Below are positions 1 to 8,581 of a DNA stretch of 54,648 nt, piece after piece. Position 1 is the stretch's first letter. Each line of letters opens with the position of its first letter. The position numbers and the translations under genes are program-made. Origin of the DNA: Burkholderiales bacterium (GTDB lineage: Bacteria; Pseudomonadota; Gammaproteobacteria; Burkholderiales; Burkholderiaceae_F); the NCBI GenBank assembly GCA_020248865.1, contig JADCGS010000002.1, positions 1 to 54,648 of the forward strand, written 5' to 3'. The notes under the pieces were generated by a model. That model was given only the letters and a program-made list of their open reading frames with translations, made no database searches and had not been told where the DNA came from.

Positions 1-180
1 TGCTCCCGCCGGGCCGCCCCAAGGGCGAACCGCCGAGGGCGAAGCGCGAGGCAAGTCCGATGCTCCCGCCGGGCCGCCCCAAGGGCGAGCCCCCGAGCGC
101 GGCGCGCGGGGGTAGTCCGACGTTCCCGCCGGGCCGCCCCAAGGGCAAGGCCCCGAGCGCGCCGCGCGAGGACAGTCCCG
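1..180. repeat. Three tandem copies of a 60-bp repeat, in frame with rsmB
   Basis: Copies lie at 1-60, 61-120 and 121-180. Each carries a core CCGGGCCGCCCCAAGGGC followed by a less conserved CGAGCGCG..GCGCGAGG..AGTCC part. Because 60 is a multiple of three, the units translate without a stop as repeated PPGRPKG-type peptides that run into the RsmB frame, and the frame is still open at the left edge of the window. The same unit recurs twice at 13582-13703, and a worn copy is at about 2266-2328, so this is a dispersed family, not a local slippage product. Confidence 0.85.
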
Positions 181-1553
181 TCGGCGCGCCGGCCGATGCT
201 GCGCGCAGCGGGCCGCCGCTGGCCGATGCGCTGCAACTGGCGGCGCACGCCTGGCAGGCTTTCCGTGACGGCAGTTCGCTCGACCGGGCGCTGACCGCGG
301 CGGGCGCGGCGCTGCCCGGGCTGCACCCGCGTGCCGGCGCCGCTGCCCGCGACATCACCTACACCGCAGCACGCCGGCTGGCGCTGATCGACACGCTGCT
401 CGCCCGACTGGCGCAGCGCGCGCCCGATGCGCCGATCGAGGCGCTGCTGGCCGTGGCGCTCGGCCAACTCCTGGCCGGGCGCCAGCGCCCGTTCGTGGTG
501 GTGGACCAGGCCGTGCAGGCGTGCAAGCGCGACCCGGGCACGCAGCCGGCCGCCGGTTTCGTCAACGCGGTGCTGCGCAACGCGCTGCGGCGGGTGGAGC
601 CGCTGGTGGCCGCGGCGCAGGCCGACGAACGCGTGCGCCACAACCTGCCGGGCTGGTGGCTGCGGCGTCTGCAGCAGGCCGCACCCGACGACTGGGCGCG
701 GGTGGCACACCTGCAGCGCGAGCCGCCGCCGCAGGTGCTGCGCATCGAGCCGCGCGCGGTCGCGCTGGCCGACTACACGGCGCAGTGCGCGGCCATGGGC
801 ATTGCGGCCCGCCGCGTCGGCCGCACGGCGCTGCGGATCGACCCGCCGCGTCCGGTCGAAGAGTTGCCCGGCTTTGCCCAGGGCTGGTTCGCCGTGCAGG
901 ATGCGGGCGCGCAATTGGCTGCCGAGTGGCTCGGCGTGGCCGACGGTATGCGCGTGCTCGATGCCTGCGCCGCGCCCGGCGGCAAGACCCTGCACCTGGC
1001 CGGCCTGGCGCAGATCGAGCTCGACGCACTCGATGTGGATGCGGCGCGCGCTGCACGCATCGAAGACGGCCTGGCGCGCCTGCAGCCTCATCTGGTGGGC
1101 CGCGTGCGGGTGCAGGTTGCCGACGCCGCGGACCGCGCGCAACTGCGGGCCGCCACAGCCGGTGCCGCGTACGACCGCATTCTGCTCGATGCGCCGTGCA
1201 CGGCCAGCGGCATCGTGCGGCGCCATCCGGACATCCCTTGGTTACGCCGCCCGGCCGATGTTGCGAAATTGGCAACGCAGCAAAGGCGCCTGCTGGAGGC
1301 TTTATGGCCGCTCCTGCGGCCCACTGGTAGATTGCTTTACGTCGTGTGCTCGGTGTTCCCGGAAGAAGGCGCGCAGCAGGTGGACAGCTTCCTTCAGAGG
1401 GAGCCGCAGGCCCGCCTGGTGGTGCTGCCCGGTGCCCCGCAGGCAACCCGGCGCCTGTTGCCGGCCGATTCGGAGGCCGCGTACGAAGACCGGCCGGACA
1501 GCCTGCCAACGGTGCACGACGGGTTCTTCTACGCGCTGATCGAGAAAAGCTGA
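60..1553 (+). CDS. rsmB: 16S rRNA (cytosine-967-C5)-methyltransferase RsmB with repeat-encoded N-terminus
   Basis: RsmB methylates C967 of 16S rRNA using S-adenosylmethionine. An N-terminal NusB-like helical RNA-binding region occupies roughly residues 55-180. The methyltransferase fold follows, with the SAM loop DACAAPGGKT and two cysteine motifs, DAPCTASG and VVCSVFPEEG, the usual catalytic pair of the NOL1/NOP2/Sun family. The protein ends in the expected YALIEKS region. The first 40 or so residues are encoded by 60-bp tandem repeats and are not part of the family. The start is uncertain: each repeat unit could supply a start, the frame is open to the window edge, and I saw no good in-frame start between the repeats and the conserved region. 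The DUF4390 gene follows closely. Confidence 0.92.
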   Translation: MLPPGRPKGEPPSAARGGSPTFPPGRPKGKAPSAPREDSPVGAPADAARSGPPLADALQLAAHAWQAFRDGSSLDRALTAAGAALPGLHPRAGAAARDITYTAARRLALIDTLLARLAQRAPDAPIEALLAVALGQLLAGRQRPFVVVDQAVQACKRDPGTQPAAGFVNAVLRNALRRVEPLVAAAQADERVRHNLPGWWLRRLQQAAPDDWARVAHLQREPPPQVLRIEPRAVALADYTAQCAAMGIAARRVGRTALRIDPPRPVEELPGFAQGWFAVQDAGAQLAAEWLGVADGMRVLDACAAPGGKTLHLAGLAQIELDALDVDAARAARIEDGLARLQPHLVGRVRVQVADAADRAQLRAATAGAAYDRILLDAPCTASGIVRRHPDIPWLRRPADVAKLATQQRRLLEALWPLLRPTGRLLYVVCSVFPEEGAQQVDSFLQREPQARLVVLPGAPQATRRLLPADSEAAYEDRPDSLPTVHDGFFYALIEKS

Positions 1554-1621
1554 TCGAGACCCCCATGCAGTGCGCGGCCCGGTTGAGCCTTGCAAGCCCG
1601 CCGGTCCGGGCCCTGGACACC

Positions 1622-2260
1622 ATGGTGCTTCTGCGGCGCGTGCGTCGCGCTCTTGGTTTGATTGGCTGCGCGGTGGCGCTGCTGTTGCTGGCGGCGACGC
1701 CGGCCCGTGCCGACGACCGGATCGTGGTCACCGAGGCCGCGCTGGCCGTGGCGACCAACGGCGCCGAGCCGGGGATCGTCGTCAATGCCGAGTTCGAGTT
1801 CGACCTGCCCTGGGCGCTCGAGGACGCGATCAACCGCGGCGTGGCGCTGTACTTCGTCGCCGACTTCGAGCTGCACCGCACGCGCTGGTACTGGTTCGAC
1901 CGCCGCATTGCTGCCGCCTCGCTCACCTACCGCCTGTCCTACAGCCCGCTGACCCGCCAGTATCGCGTGGCGCGCGGTGCGCTTGCTCTGCCCTTCGACA
2001 CGCTGGCCGACGCGGTGGCGAGCATCCGCCGCATCCGCGGCTGGAGGGTGCTCGACCGCGGCGCCGTGCGGGCGGGCGAGGACTACCGGGCGCAGATCCG
2101 CATGCGCCTGGATACCAGTCAGCTGCCCCGGCCGTTTCAGATCAATGCCCTGACCAACCGCGACTGGACACTAGCCTCGGAATGGCGCAACGTCCCGGTC
2201 CCGGTCGCTGCGTTGAGCGCGCTGCCGCCTGCTCCAATGGACGTGGCGCTGAGGCCATGA
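1622..2260 (+). CDS. DUF4390 domain protein, exported
   Basis: The 212-aa protein begins with a signal peptide (RRVRRALGLIGCAVALLLLA, cut after a likely ATPARA site). The mature part shows the DUF4390 pattern: a FEFDLPWALEDAINRGVALYF stretch near residue 58 and RTRWYWFD shortly after. It probably resides in the periplasm and its biochemical role is unknown. ATG 1622 was chosen because the signal peptide starts there; the frame is open further upstream. The gene sits between rsmB and an NtrY-type kinase, an order I know from other Betaproteobacteria. Confidence 0.85.
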   Translation: MVLLRRVRRALGLIGCAVALLLLAATPARADDRIVVTEAALAVATNGAEPGIVVNAEFEFDLPWALEDAINRGVALYFVADFELHRTRWYWFDRRIAAASLTYRLSYSPLTRQYRVARGALALPFDTLADAVASIRRIRGWRVLDRGAVRAGEDYRAQIRMRLDTSQLPRPFQINALTNRDWTLASEWRNVPVPVAALSALPPAPMDVALRP

Positions 2261-2265
2261 ACGAA

Positions 2266-2328
2266 TCTGCCGGGCCGTCCCCGGGGCGCGCCGCGCGAAG
2301 GTAGTACCGTCAGGCGCGCGCCGGCCCC
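2266..2328. repeat. Degenerate copy of the 60-bp repeat
   Basis: GCCGGGCCGTCCCC is followed by GCGCCGCGCGAAGG and a GCGCGCCGGCC tail. This matches the third copy at 121-190 with substitutions and a gap. It lies between the DUF4390 gene and the kinase gene. Confidence 0.5.
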
Positions 2329-2365
2329 GGTCCCGAGCGCCGCAGTTCTGCCCTGGAGGGCATCG

Positions 2366-2407
2366 ATGTCCAACCTTGCCGCAACCGGCGGGCGCTGTCC
2401 CGACTAG
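2366..2407 (+). CDS. Possible 13-codon leader ORF upstream of the NtrY-type kinase
   Basis: A strong Shine-Dalgarno GGAGGG (2355-2360) sits five bases before ATG 2366. The frame runs 13 codons (MSNLAATGGRCPD) to TAG at 2405-2407. The kinase ATG at 2409 follows that stop after one base and has no good ribosome site of its own. The layout suggests translational coupling; there is no evidence that the peptide itself has a function. Confidence 0.4.
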   Translation: MSNLAATGGRCPD

Positions 2408-2408
2408 G

Positions 2409-4760
2409 ATGGGCCGCGCCCTGCGCTACGGCGTGCTGATCGCGCTGGCCCTCGGCGGCGTGCTGCTGTTCCTGCTCGCCTCGGCCAGCAGCAACACCCA
2501 GACCTTCGAGCGCCACTATCCGCTGCTGCTGGCGGTCAACGGCGGCATCGCCGCCGTGCTGCTGGTGCTGGTGGTGGCGCTGGTGACGCGGCTGGTGCGG
2601 CGGGTGCGCGCCAAGCGTTTCGGCGCGCGGCTGATGCTGCGCTTTGCCGTGGCCTTCACGCTGATGGGCGTGCTGCCCGGCGCCCTCATCTATCTCGTGT
2701 CGGTGCAGTTCCTGTCGCGCTCGATCGAGAGCTGGTTCGACGTGCGGGTCGACCGCGCCCTCGAATCCGGGCTCACGCTCGGACGCGCCGCGCTGGAGGC
2801 GCAGCAGGCCGATCTGGCCAACAAGGCGCGCGCCATTGCGCTGGAGCTGGCCGACGTGCCCGACGCCAACCAGCTCGCGGTGCTCGACCGCGCGCGCGAG
2901 CGCGCCGGCGTGCACGAGGCGCTCCTCATCACGCAAGGGGGCTTTCTGGTGGGCGCCAGCACCGCGCGCAGCGAGGGCGACCTGGTGCCGGAGTTGCCGT
3001 CGGTGGCGGCGCTGCGGCAGGCGCGCCAGCAAAGGAGCTTTGCCGCCATCGAGGGCGATCCGCTCGCCACCGAACCCAGACTGGGCCTGCGCACGCGCGT
3101 CATCGTGCCGATCCCGGCGCCTGCAGCCACGGCGACGGCGCCCCTGCCGGCGGCCGGGATGCGCAACCCGTTTGCGCTGCGTGAGCCGCCGCCGCTGATC
3201 TCCCCGCGCGGCGAGGCGCGGCTGCTGCAACTGGTGCAGCGGGTGCCGCCCTCGGTGGCCGCCAATGCGCAACTGCTGCAGGACGGCTACCGCGAGTACC
3301 AGGAGCTGTCGCTGGCGCGCAGCGGGCTGCGCAAGATCTACACCCTGACGCTCACGCTGACGCTGCTGCTGGCGATCTTCGCGGCCATGGCCTTCGGCGT
3401 GCTCCTCGCCAGTTCGATGACCGCACCGCTGCTGCACGTGGCCGAGGGCACCAAGGCGGTGGCCGAGGGCGACTATCGCCCGGTGCGCGAGGCGCGCGGC
3501 AACGACGAGCTGAATCTGCTCACGCAATCGTTCAACGCCATGACGCGCCAGTTGGCCGAGGCGCGCGATGCGGTCGAGGCCAAGCAGCGCGAGGTCGAGA
3601 ACGCCAAGGCCTACCTGGAGCGGGTGCTGGCCAACCTGTCGGCCGGCGTGATCGTGCTCGACCAGGACTGGCGGCTGGTCACCGCCAATCATGGCGCCAG
3701 CCGCATTCTCGGCCTGCCGCTGGCCAGCCGCGTCGGCGAGCCGTTCGCGCAGCTCGCGCCGTCCATGGCGGCCGAGGTGCAGGCAGGCTTTGCCGACCAG
3801 GCCCTGGCGGCCACGCCCAGGGACTCCTGGCAGCAGCAGATGGCGGTGGCGCGCGCCAATGCCGCGCCCGGGGCCGAGCCGCTGTCGCTGCTGGCGCGCG
3901 GCTCGCGCCTGCCGCTGGACGACGGGCCGGGTCATGTGGTGGTGTTCGACGACATCACCCAGGTCATCTCGGCGCAGCGGGCCATGGCCTGGGGCGAGGT
4001 GGCGCGGCGCCTCGCGCACGAGATCAAGAACCCGCTGACGCCGATCCAGCTGGCGGCCGAGCGGCTGCAGATGAAGCTGCAGCCGGCGCTGCCGCCGGAG
4101 CAGGCCGACGTGCTGGTGCGCGGCGCCTCCACCATCGTGAGCCAGGTCGCGGCGATGAAGCGCATGGTCGATGATTTCCGCGAGTACGCGCGGGTGCCGC
4201 CGGCGCGCCTGCTGCCGCTCGACCTGAATGCGCTGGTCGAGGAGGTGGCGGGCCTGTACGGCGCCGGGGCCGGTCCGCAGCAGCCGGCCATCGAACTGAG
4301 GCTCGCGCCCGTGCTGCCCCTGATCGAGGGCGACTCGACGCAACTACGCCAGGTCATCCACAACCTGCTGTCCAACGCGCAGGAGGCCATGGCCCAGATG
4401 CCATCGGCGCAGCCGGGGGCCCGGCAGATCGTGGTGCGCACCGAAGCGGTGGCGCCGCAGGAGGCGGCGGGGGCTGCGGCTGCGCGTGCCGTGCGCCTGT
4501 CGGTGGAAGACTCGGGCCCCGGCTTCGCGGCGAATATACTTAGGCGAGCGTTTGAGCCTTACGTGACGACCAAGCCCAGTGGAACCGGACTTGGTCTGGC
4601 CATGGTCAAGAAGATCGTCGACGAACACGGCGCCCGCATCGAACTCGTGAACCGCACCTGCGCCCCGGACGGCCACACGGACGGGGCCTCCGTCACCATC
4701 CTGTTTCGCCGCCTCGCCGAGGCCGAGGCGCCGCCGGCTGCCGCGCGCCGCGTGGCCTGA
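2409..4760 (+). CDS. ntrY: NtrY-type sensor histidine kinase
   Basis: This is a membrane-bound histidine kinase of about 783 aa. Three hydrophobic segments lie in the first 115 residues, a long extracytoplasmic region follows, and another membrane helix occurs near residue 315. After these come a HAMP linker, a PAS-like region (ANLSAGVIVLDQDWRLVTANHGASRILG), a HisKA box with ARRLAHEIKNPLTPIQLAAE (His537) and a HATPase with the N box NLLSNAQEAM and G boxes DSGPGF and GTGLGLAMVKKI. This matches NtrY, which pairs with NtrX in nitrogen or redox signalling. A TTG at 2376 in the same frame could add 11 residues. The partner regulator lies 181 bp downstream. Confidence 0.88.
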   Translation: MGRALRYGVLIALALGGVLLFLLASASSNTQTFERHYPLLLAVNGGIAAVLLVLVVALVTRLVRRVRAKRFGARLMLRFAVAFTLMGVLPGALIYLVSVQFLSRSIESWFDVRVDRALESGLTLGRAALEAQQADLANKARAIALELADVPDANQLAVLDRARERAGVHEALLITQGGFLVGASTARSEGDLVPELPSVAALRQARQQRSFAAIEGDPLATEPRLGLRTRVIVPIPAPAATATAPLPAAGMRNPFALREPPPLISPRGEARLLQLVQRVPPSVAANAQLLQDGYREYQELSLARSGLRKIYTLTLTLTLLLAIFAAMAFGVLLASSMTAPLLHVAEGTKAVAEGDYRPVREARGNDELNLLTQSFNAMTRQLAEARDAVEAKQREVENAKAYLERVLANLSAGVIVLDQDWRLVTANHGASRILGLPLASRVGEPFAQLAPSMAAEVQAGFADQALAATPRDSWQQQMAVARANAAPGAEPLSLLARGSRLPLDDGPGHVVVFDDITQVISAQRAMAWGEVARRLAHEIKNPLTPIQLAAERLQMKLQPALPPEQADVLVRGASTIVSQVAAMKRMVDDFREYARVPPARLLPLDLNALVEEVAGLYGAGAGPQQPAIELRLAPVLPLIEGDSTQLRQVIHNLLSNAQEAMAQMPSAQPGARQIVVRTEAVAPQEAAGAAAARAVRLSVEDSGPGFAANILRRAFEPYVTTKPSGTGLGLAMVKKIVDEHGARIELVNRTCAPDGHTDGASVTILFRRLAEAEAPPAAARRVA

Positions 4761-4941
4761 AGAACAAAGAAGCAGGCGCTCGACTGCGCCGTGGAGTCGA
4801 TTCTTGAACCAGCACGCGAACGCCCGTTGCCTCCGAAATCGGGCCGACCGCTCGGTCGCCGGTAGGTCGGCCCGCTCGAACGAGCAGTGCGCGCGCACGT
4901 GCATTTGCGACAGGCCGCGTCGCGTACCCGCGCACTGAACC

Positions 4942-5682
4942 ATGTCCACCATCCTCGTCGTCGACGATGAAGTCGGCATCCGCGAACTGCTATCGGAGAT
5001 CCTGTCCGACGAGGGCCACTCGGTGCTTACGGCCGAGAACGCCGCCGCGGCACGCCGCCTGCGCGCGGCCGAGTCGCCCGACCTGGTGCTGCTCGACATC
5101 TGGATGCCCGACACCGACGGCGTCACCCTGCTCAAGGAGTGGTCTGCCGCCGGCAACCTGACCATGCCGGTGATCATGATGTCGGGCCACGCCACCATCG
5201 ACACCGCGGTGGAGGCCACGCGCTTCGGCGCGCTCGACTTCCTCGAGAAGCCCATCGCGCTGGCGCGCCTGCTGGCGGCGGTCAAGAGCGGCCTGGACCG
5301 CGGCCGCCTGATGCGCAACCTGCGTGCCGCCGGCGTGGTGGCCGCGCCGCCGCCGGAGCCGGCGCGGCCGGCCGAGCCGACCGTGGGCGGCGCCGTCGAC
5401 GAAGGACAGTTGAAGACCTCGGCCGGTGCCCAGCCGGCGGCGGGCGTCAGCCTCGACCAGCCGTTGCGCGAGGCACGCGACCAGTTCGAGCGGGTGTACT
5501 TCGAGTACCACCTTGCCAAGGAAAACTACAGCATGACGCGGGTGGCCGACCGCGCCGGGCTGGAGCGCACCCATCTTTATCGCAAGCTCAAGCAACTGGG
5601 CGTGGAGCTGGGCCGTGGCGGCCGCCGCGCCCAGGTCCAGAACGGCCTGCACGAGGACGGGCCGGCCGGCGAGCGCGGCTAG
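4942..5682 (+). CDS. NtrX-like response regulator, receiver plus Fis-type HTH, no AAA+ domain
   Basis: The 246-aa protein has a receiver domain at residues 1-120 with the acidic pair VVDDE, phosphoacceptor Asp52 in LLDIWMPDTDG, MMSGHAT and the conserved Lys in LEKP. An Ala/Pro-rich linker follows. The C-terminal Fis-type helix-turn-helix includes VYFEYHLAKENYSMTRVADRAGLERTHLYRKL. Classical NtrX has a sigma-54-interacting AAA+ ATPase between these parts; here it is absent, so the protein cannot open sigma-54 promoters by itself and presumably acts as a simple DNA binder. It is paired with the kinase just upstream and followed 34 bp later by trkA. Confidence 0.88.
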   Translation: MSTILVVDDEVGIRELLSEILSDEGHSVLTAENAAAARRLRAAESPDLVLLDIWMPDTDGVTLLKEWSAAGNLTMPVIMMSGHATIDTAVEATRFGALDFLEKPIALARLLAAVKSGLDRGRLMRNLRAAGVVAAPPPEPARPAEPTVGGAVDEGQLKTSAGAQPAAGVSLDQPLREARDQFERVYFEYHLAKENYSMTRVADRAGLERTHLYRKLKQLGVELGRGGRRAQVQNGLHEDGPAGERG

Positions 5683-5716
5683 CTGGTCCGGCTGCCGCCT
5701 CCAACGGGCCGCGCCC

Positions 5717-7138
5717 ATGAAGATCATCATCCTCGGTGCAGGGCGGGTTGGCAGCTCGGTGGCCGAGAGCCTGGTCTCCGAGGCCAACGACATCACCGTC
5801 ATCGACACCGACGGCGCGCGCGTGGCCGAGCTGCAGGACCGCTACGACCTGCGCGGACTGGTCGGTAACGCGACGCTGCCTTCGATGCTCAAGGAGGCCG
5901 GCGCCGAGGACGCCGACATGCTGATCGCGGTGACCAGCACCGACGAGACCAACCTCGTCGCCTGCAAGCTCGCCGCGGACCTGTTCAACGTGCCCACGCG
6001 CATCGCCCGCGTGCGCAACACCGAGCTGCAGGCGCACCCCGAGCTCACCGGCGAGCAGGGTTTCCGCGTCAACCACATCATCTGGCCCGAGCAGAGCGTC
6101 ACCGACTACCTGCTCAGGCTGGTCGAGTTCCCCGAGGCGCTGCAGGTGCTGGAGTTCGCCGGCGGGGCGGCCAGCCTGATCGCGGTGCGCGCCTTCGCCG
6201 GCGGGCCGCTGGTGTCGCATCCGATCCAGGACCTGCGCAAGCACATCCCCAACGTCGACACCCGGATCGTCGCCATCTTCCGCAACGACCGCAGCATCCA
6301 GTGCGAAGGCACGACCATGGTGCAGCCGGGCGACGAGGTCTTCTTCCTGGCAGCCAGCGAGCACATCCGCACCGTCATGGCCGAGCTGCGCCGCATGGAC
6401 AAGCCGGTACGGCGCGTGATGCTGGCCGGCGGCGGCAACATCGGGGTGCGCCTGGCGCGTGCGCTCGACACCGGCGAGGGCATGGAGCACTGGGGCCCGA
6501 AGTTCAACGTCAAGCTGATCGAGTTCGACAAGCGCCGCTGCGAGTACCTGGCGAGCCAGCTCAGTTCCGAGGTGCTGGTGCTGCACGGCGACGCCACCGA
6601 CGAGGACCTGCTCGGCGACGAGGGGGTGGCCGAGTGCGACCTGTTCTGCGCGCTCACCAACGACGACGAGAACAACATCATGAGCGCGCTGCTGGCCAAA
6701 CGCATGGGCGCGCGCCGCACCATTGCGCTGATCAACCGCAAGAGCTACGGCGAGCTGATGCAGGGCGGGCAGATCGACATCGCCATTTCGCCCTCGCACG
6801 CCACGCTGTCCAACCTGCTCAAGCACGTACGCCGCGGCGACGTGGTGGCCGCGCACAGCCTGCGGCGCGGCGCAGCCGAGGCGCTGGAAATGGTGGTGCA
6901 CGGCGACGCCAGGAGCTCGCGCCTGATCGGCCGCCGGATCGAGGACATCGAGTTGCCGCGCGGGGCCACCATCGGCGCCGTGGTGCGCGGCATGGCCCCG
7001 GGCAGCGAGCCGCGCGTGCTGATTGCCCACCACGACACGGTGATCGAGCCGGAGGACCACCTGATCTTCTTCGTGGCCAACAAACGGTTGATCCCGCGGC
7101 TGGAGAAGCTGGTGCAGGTGGGCGTGGGTTTCTTCTAG
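5717..7138 (+). CDS. trkA: Trk potassium uptake protein TrkA
   Basis: This is the cytoplasmic NAD(H)-binding regulatory subunit of the Trk K+ uptake system, 473 aa. Two RCK modules are visible: the N-terminal GAGRVGSSVAESL dinucleotide loop near residue 7, and a second GGGNIGVRLARAL near residue 237. Each is followed by a TrkA-C region, the last ending in VIEPEDHLIFFVANKR. ATG 5717 starts the protein directly at MKIIILGAGRVG, as in the family. The membrane partner TrkH is encoded 4.6 kb downstream, beyond an inserted TRAP transporter operon. Confidence 0.95.
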   Translation: MKIIILGAGRVGSSVAESLVSEANDITVIDTDGARVAELQDRYDLRGLVGNATLPSMLKEAGAEDADMLIAVTSTDETNLVACKLAADLFNVPTRIARVRNTELQAHPELTGEQGFRVNHIIWPEQSVTDYLLRLVEFPEALQVLEFAGGAASLIAVRAFAGGPLVSHPIQDLRKHIPNVDTRIVAIFRNDRSIQCEGTTMVQPGDEVFFLAASEHIRTVMAELRRMDKPVRRVMLAGGGNIGVRLARALDTGEGMEHWGPKFNVKLIEFDKRRCEYLASQLSSEVLVLHGDATDEDLLGDEGVAECDLFCALTNDDENNIMSALLAKRMGARRTIALINRKSYGELMQGGQIDIAISPSHATLSNLLKHVRRGDVVAAHSLRRGAAEALEMVVHGDARSSRLIGRRIEDIELPRGATIGAVVRGMAPGSEPRVLIAHHDTVIEPEDHLIFFVANKRLIPRLEKLVQVGVGFF

Positions 7139-7191
7139 CTGCCGGCGCGTTTGTGCGCCGCAGAAGCGCAGTCAGGGCCGACACTGCGCGC

Positions 7192-7197
7192 TATAGT
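7192..7197 (+). promoter_or_regulatory. Candidate -10 box for the TRAP operon
   Basis: TATAGT at 7192-7197 lies about 100 bp before dctP in the only sizeable spacer after trkA. No convincing -35 was found, so this is tentative. Confidence 0.3.
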
Positions 7198-7300
7198 CGG
7201 AACATGCGGCGGTTGCGAACAGCCGCAACGGCTGTCGGGATGCCGCAAGGACGGGGCCGCAGAGCTCCGAGTCGCACAACGATTCCTCAAGGAGACCTGC

Positions 7301-8476
7301 ATGCAGTTTCTGAAGCCCCAGGAGGCGGCCGCCTCCGGCGCCAACGCGTCGAGCGGGATGCGCCGCAAGTTCTTTGCCCGCGCCGCCGCCGCCACGGCCG
7401 GCGCCGCCGCACTCGGCGTGCCGATGGTGTCGCGCGCCCAGACCGTGAGTTTCCGGTTCCAGTCGACCTGGCCGGCCAAGGACATCTTCCACGAGTACGC
7501 CAACGACTTCGCCAAGAAGGTCAACGACATGGCGGGCAACCGCCTGCGGATCGAGGTGCTGCCCTCCGGCGCGGTGGTGCGCGCGTTCGACCTGCTCGAT
7601 GCCGTGGCCAAGGGCACGCTCGACGGCGGCCATGGCGTGGTGGCCTACTGGTACGGCAAGAATTCGGCGGTGGCGCTGTGGGGCTCGGGCCCGGCCTTCG
7701 GCATGAACGCCAACCAGGTGCTGTCCTGGCACTACTACGGCGGCGGCAAGGAACTGCTCGACGAGATCTATCGCTCGCTCAACATCCAGGTGCAGTCGTT
7801 CCTGTACGGCCCGATGCCGACGCAGCCGCTCGGCTGGTTCAAGAAGCCGATCACCCGCGCCGAGGAGCTCAAGGGCCTGAAGTACCGTACCGTGGGCCTG
7901 GCGGTCGACATCTTTACCGACCTGGGCGCGGCGGTGAACCCGCTTCCCGGCGGCGAGATCGTGCCGGCGCTGGACCGCGGCCTGATCGACGCGGCCGAGT
8001 TCAACAACGCCACCTCGGACCGCATCCTCGGCTTCCCCGACGTGGCCAAGAACTGCATGCTGCAGAGCTTCCACCAGTCGGGCGAGCAGTTCGAAGTGCT
8101 GTTCAACAAGCCCAAGTACGACGCCCTGCCGCAGGAGCTCAAGTCGGTCATCGACTACGCCGTGCAGGCGGCCAGCGCCGACATGAGCTGGAAGGCCGAG
8201 CACCGCTACAGCCAGGACTACATCGAGTTGCGCACCAAGGACAAGGTCAACTTCTTCAAGACGCCCGACGCGGTGCTGCGCGCCCAGCTTGCCGCCTGGG
8301 ACCGGGTGATTGCCAAGAAGACCGGCGACAACCCGTTCTTCAAGCGCGTGCTCGACTCGCAGCGCGCCTTTGCCGAGCGGGTGTGCCGCTGGAGTTTCGA
8401 CACCAACGTCGACTTCCGCATGGCGTACAACCACTACTTCGCGCGTCCGGCCGCGGCACCGGCCAAGAAGGCCTGA
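7301..8476 (+). CDS. dctP: TRAP transporter substrate-binding protein (DctP family)
   Basis: This 391-aa periplasmic receptor of a tripartite ATP-independent transporter begins with a Tat-like signal: RRKFFARAAAATAGAAALGV at residues 21-40, cut after VSRAQ. The mature part shows the TRAP family pattern, with RFQSTWPAKDIFHEYANDFAKKVNDMAG and GLKYRTVGLAVDIFTDLGAAVNPLPGGEIVPAL. It belongs to the subgroup paired with large DctM proteins annotated as mannitol/chloroaromatic or keto-acid type; the substrate cannot be read from sequence. AAGGAG at 7290-7295 supports the ATG at 7301. A terminator-like hairpin follows it, before the permease genes. Confidence 0.93.
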   Translation: MQFLKPQEAAASGANASSGMRRKFFARAAAATAGAAALGVPMVSRAQTVSFRFQSTWPAKDIFHEYANDFAKKVNDMAGNRLRIEVLPSGAVVRAFDLLDAVAKGTLDGGHGVVAYWYGKNSAVALWGSGPAFGMNANQVLSWHYYGGGKELLDEIYRSLNIQVQSFLYGPMPTQPLGWFKKPITRAEELKGLKYRTVGLAVDIFTDLGAAVNPLPGGEIVPALDRGLIDAAEFNNATSDRILGFPDVAKNCMLQSFHQSGEQFEVLFNKPKYDALPQELKSVIDYAVQAASADMSWKAEHRYSQDYIELRTKDKVNFFKTPDAVLRAQLAAWDRVIAKKTGDNPFFKRVLDSQRAFAERVCRWSFDTNVDFRMAYNHYFARPAAAPAKKA

Positions 8477-8505
8477 TCGGTCCACCGCCGACCCCTCGAC
8501 CCACA

Positions 8506-8540
8506 GCGCCCCCTGCTCCCGCCGGGGGCGCTTTCATTTT
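8506..8540 (+). terminator. Intrinsic terminator or attenuator between dctP and dctQ
   Basis: A perfect 8-bp stem GCGCCCCC/GGGGGCGC (8506-8513 and 8524-8531) with a 10-base loop is followed by TTTCATTTT. It would let most transcripts stop after dctP, giving more binding protein than permease. The inverted repeat and T-rich tail are seen directly; activity is inferred. Confidence 0.75.
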
Positions 8541-8581
8541 CAGGGTCGCAAAGCTGTCAAGAAGCTGACTGAGGAGCCTGC

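Noticed and set aside
1..180. CRISPR-like tandem repeats
   Set aside because: Units abut without spacers and vary along their length; no cas genes are present.
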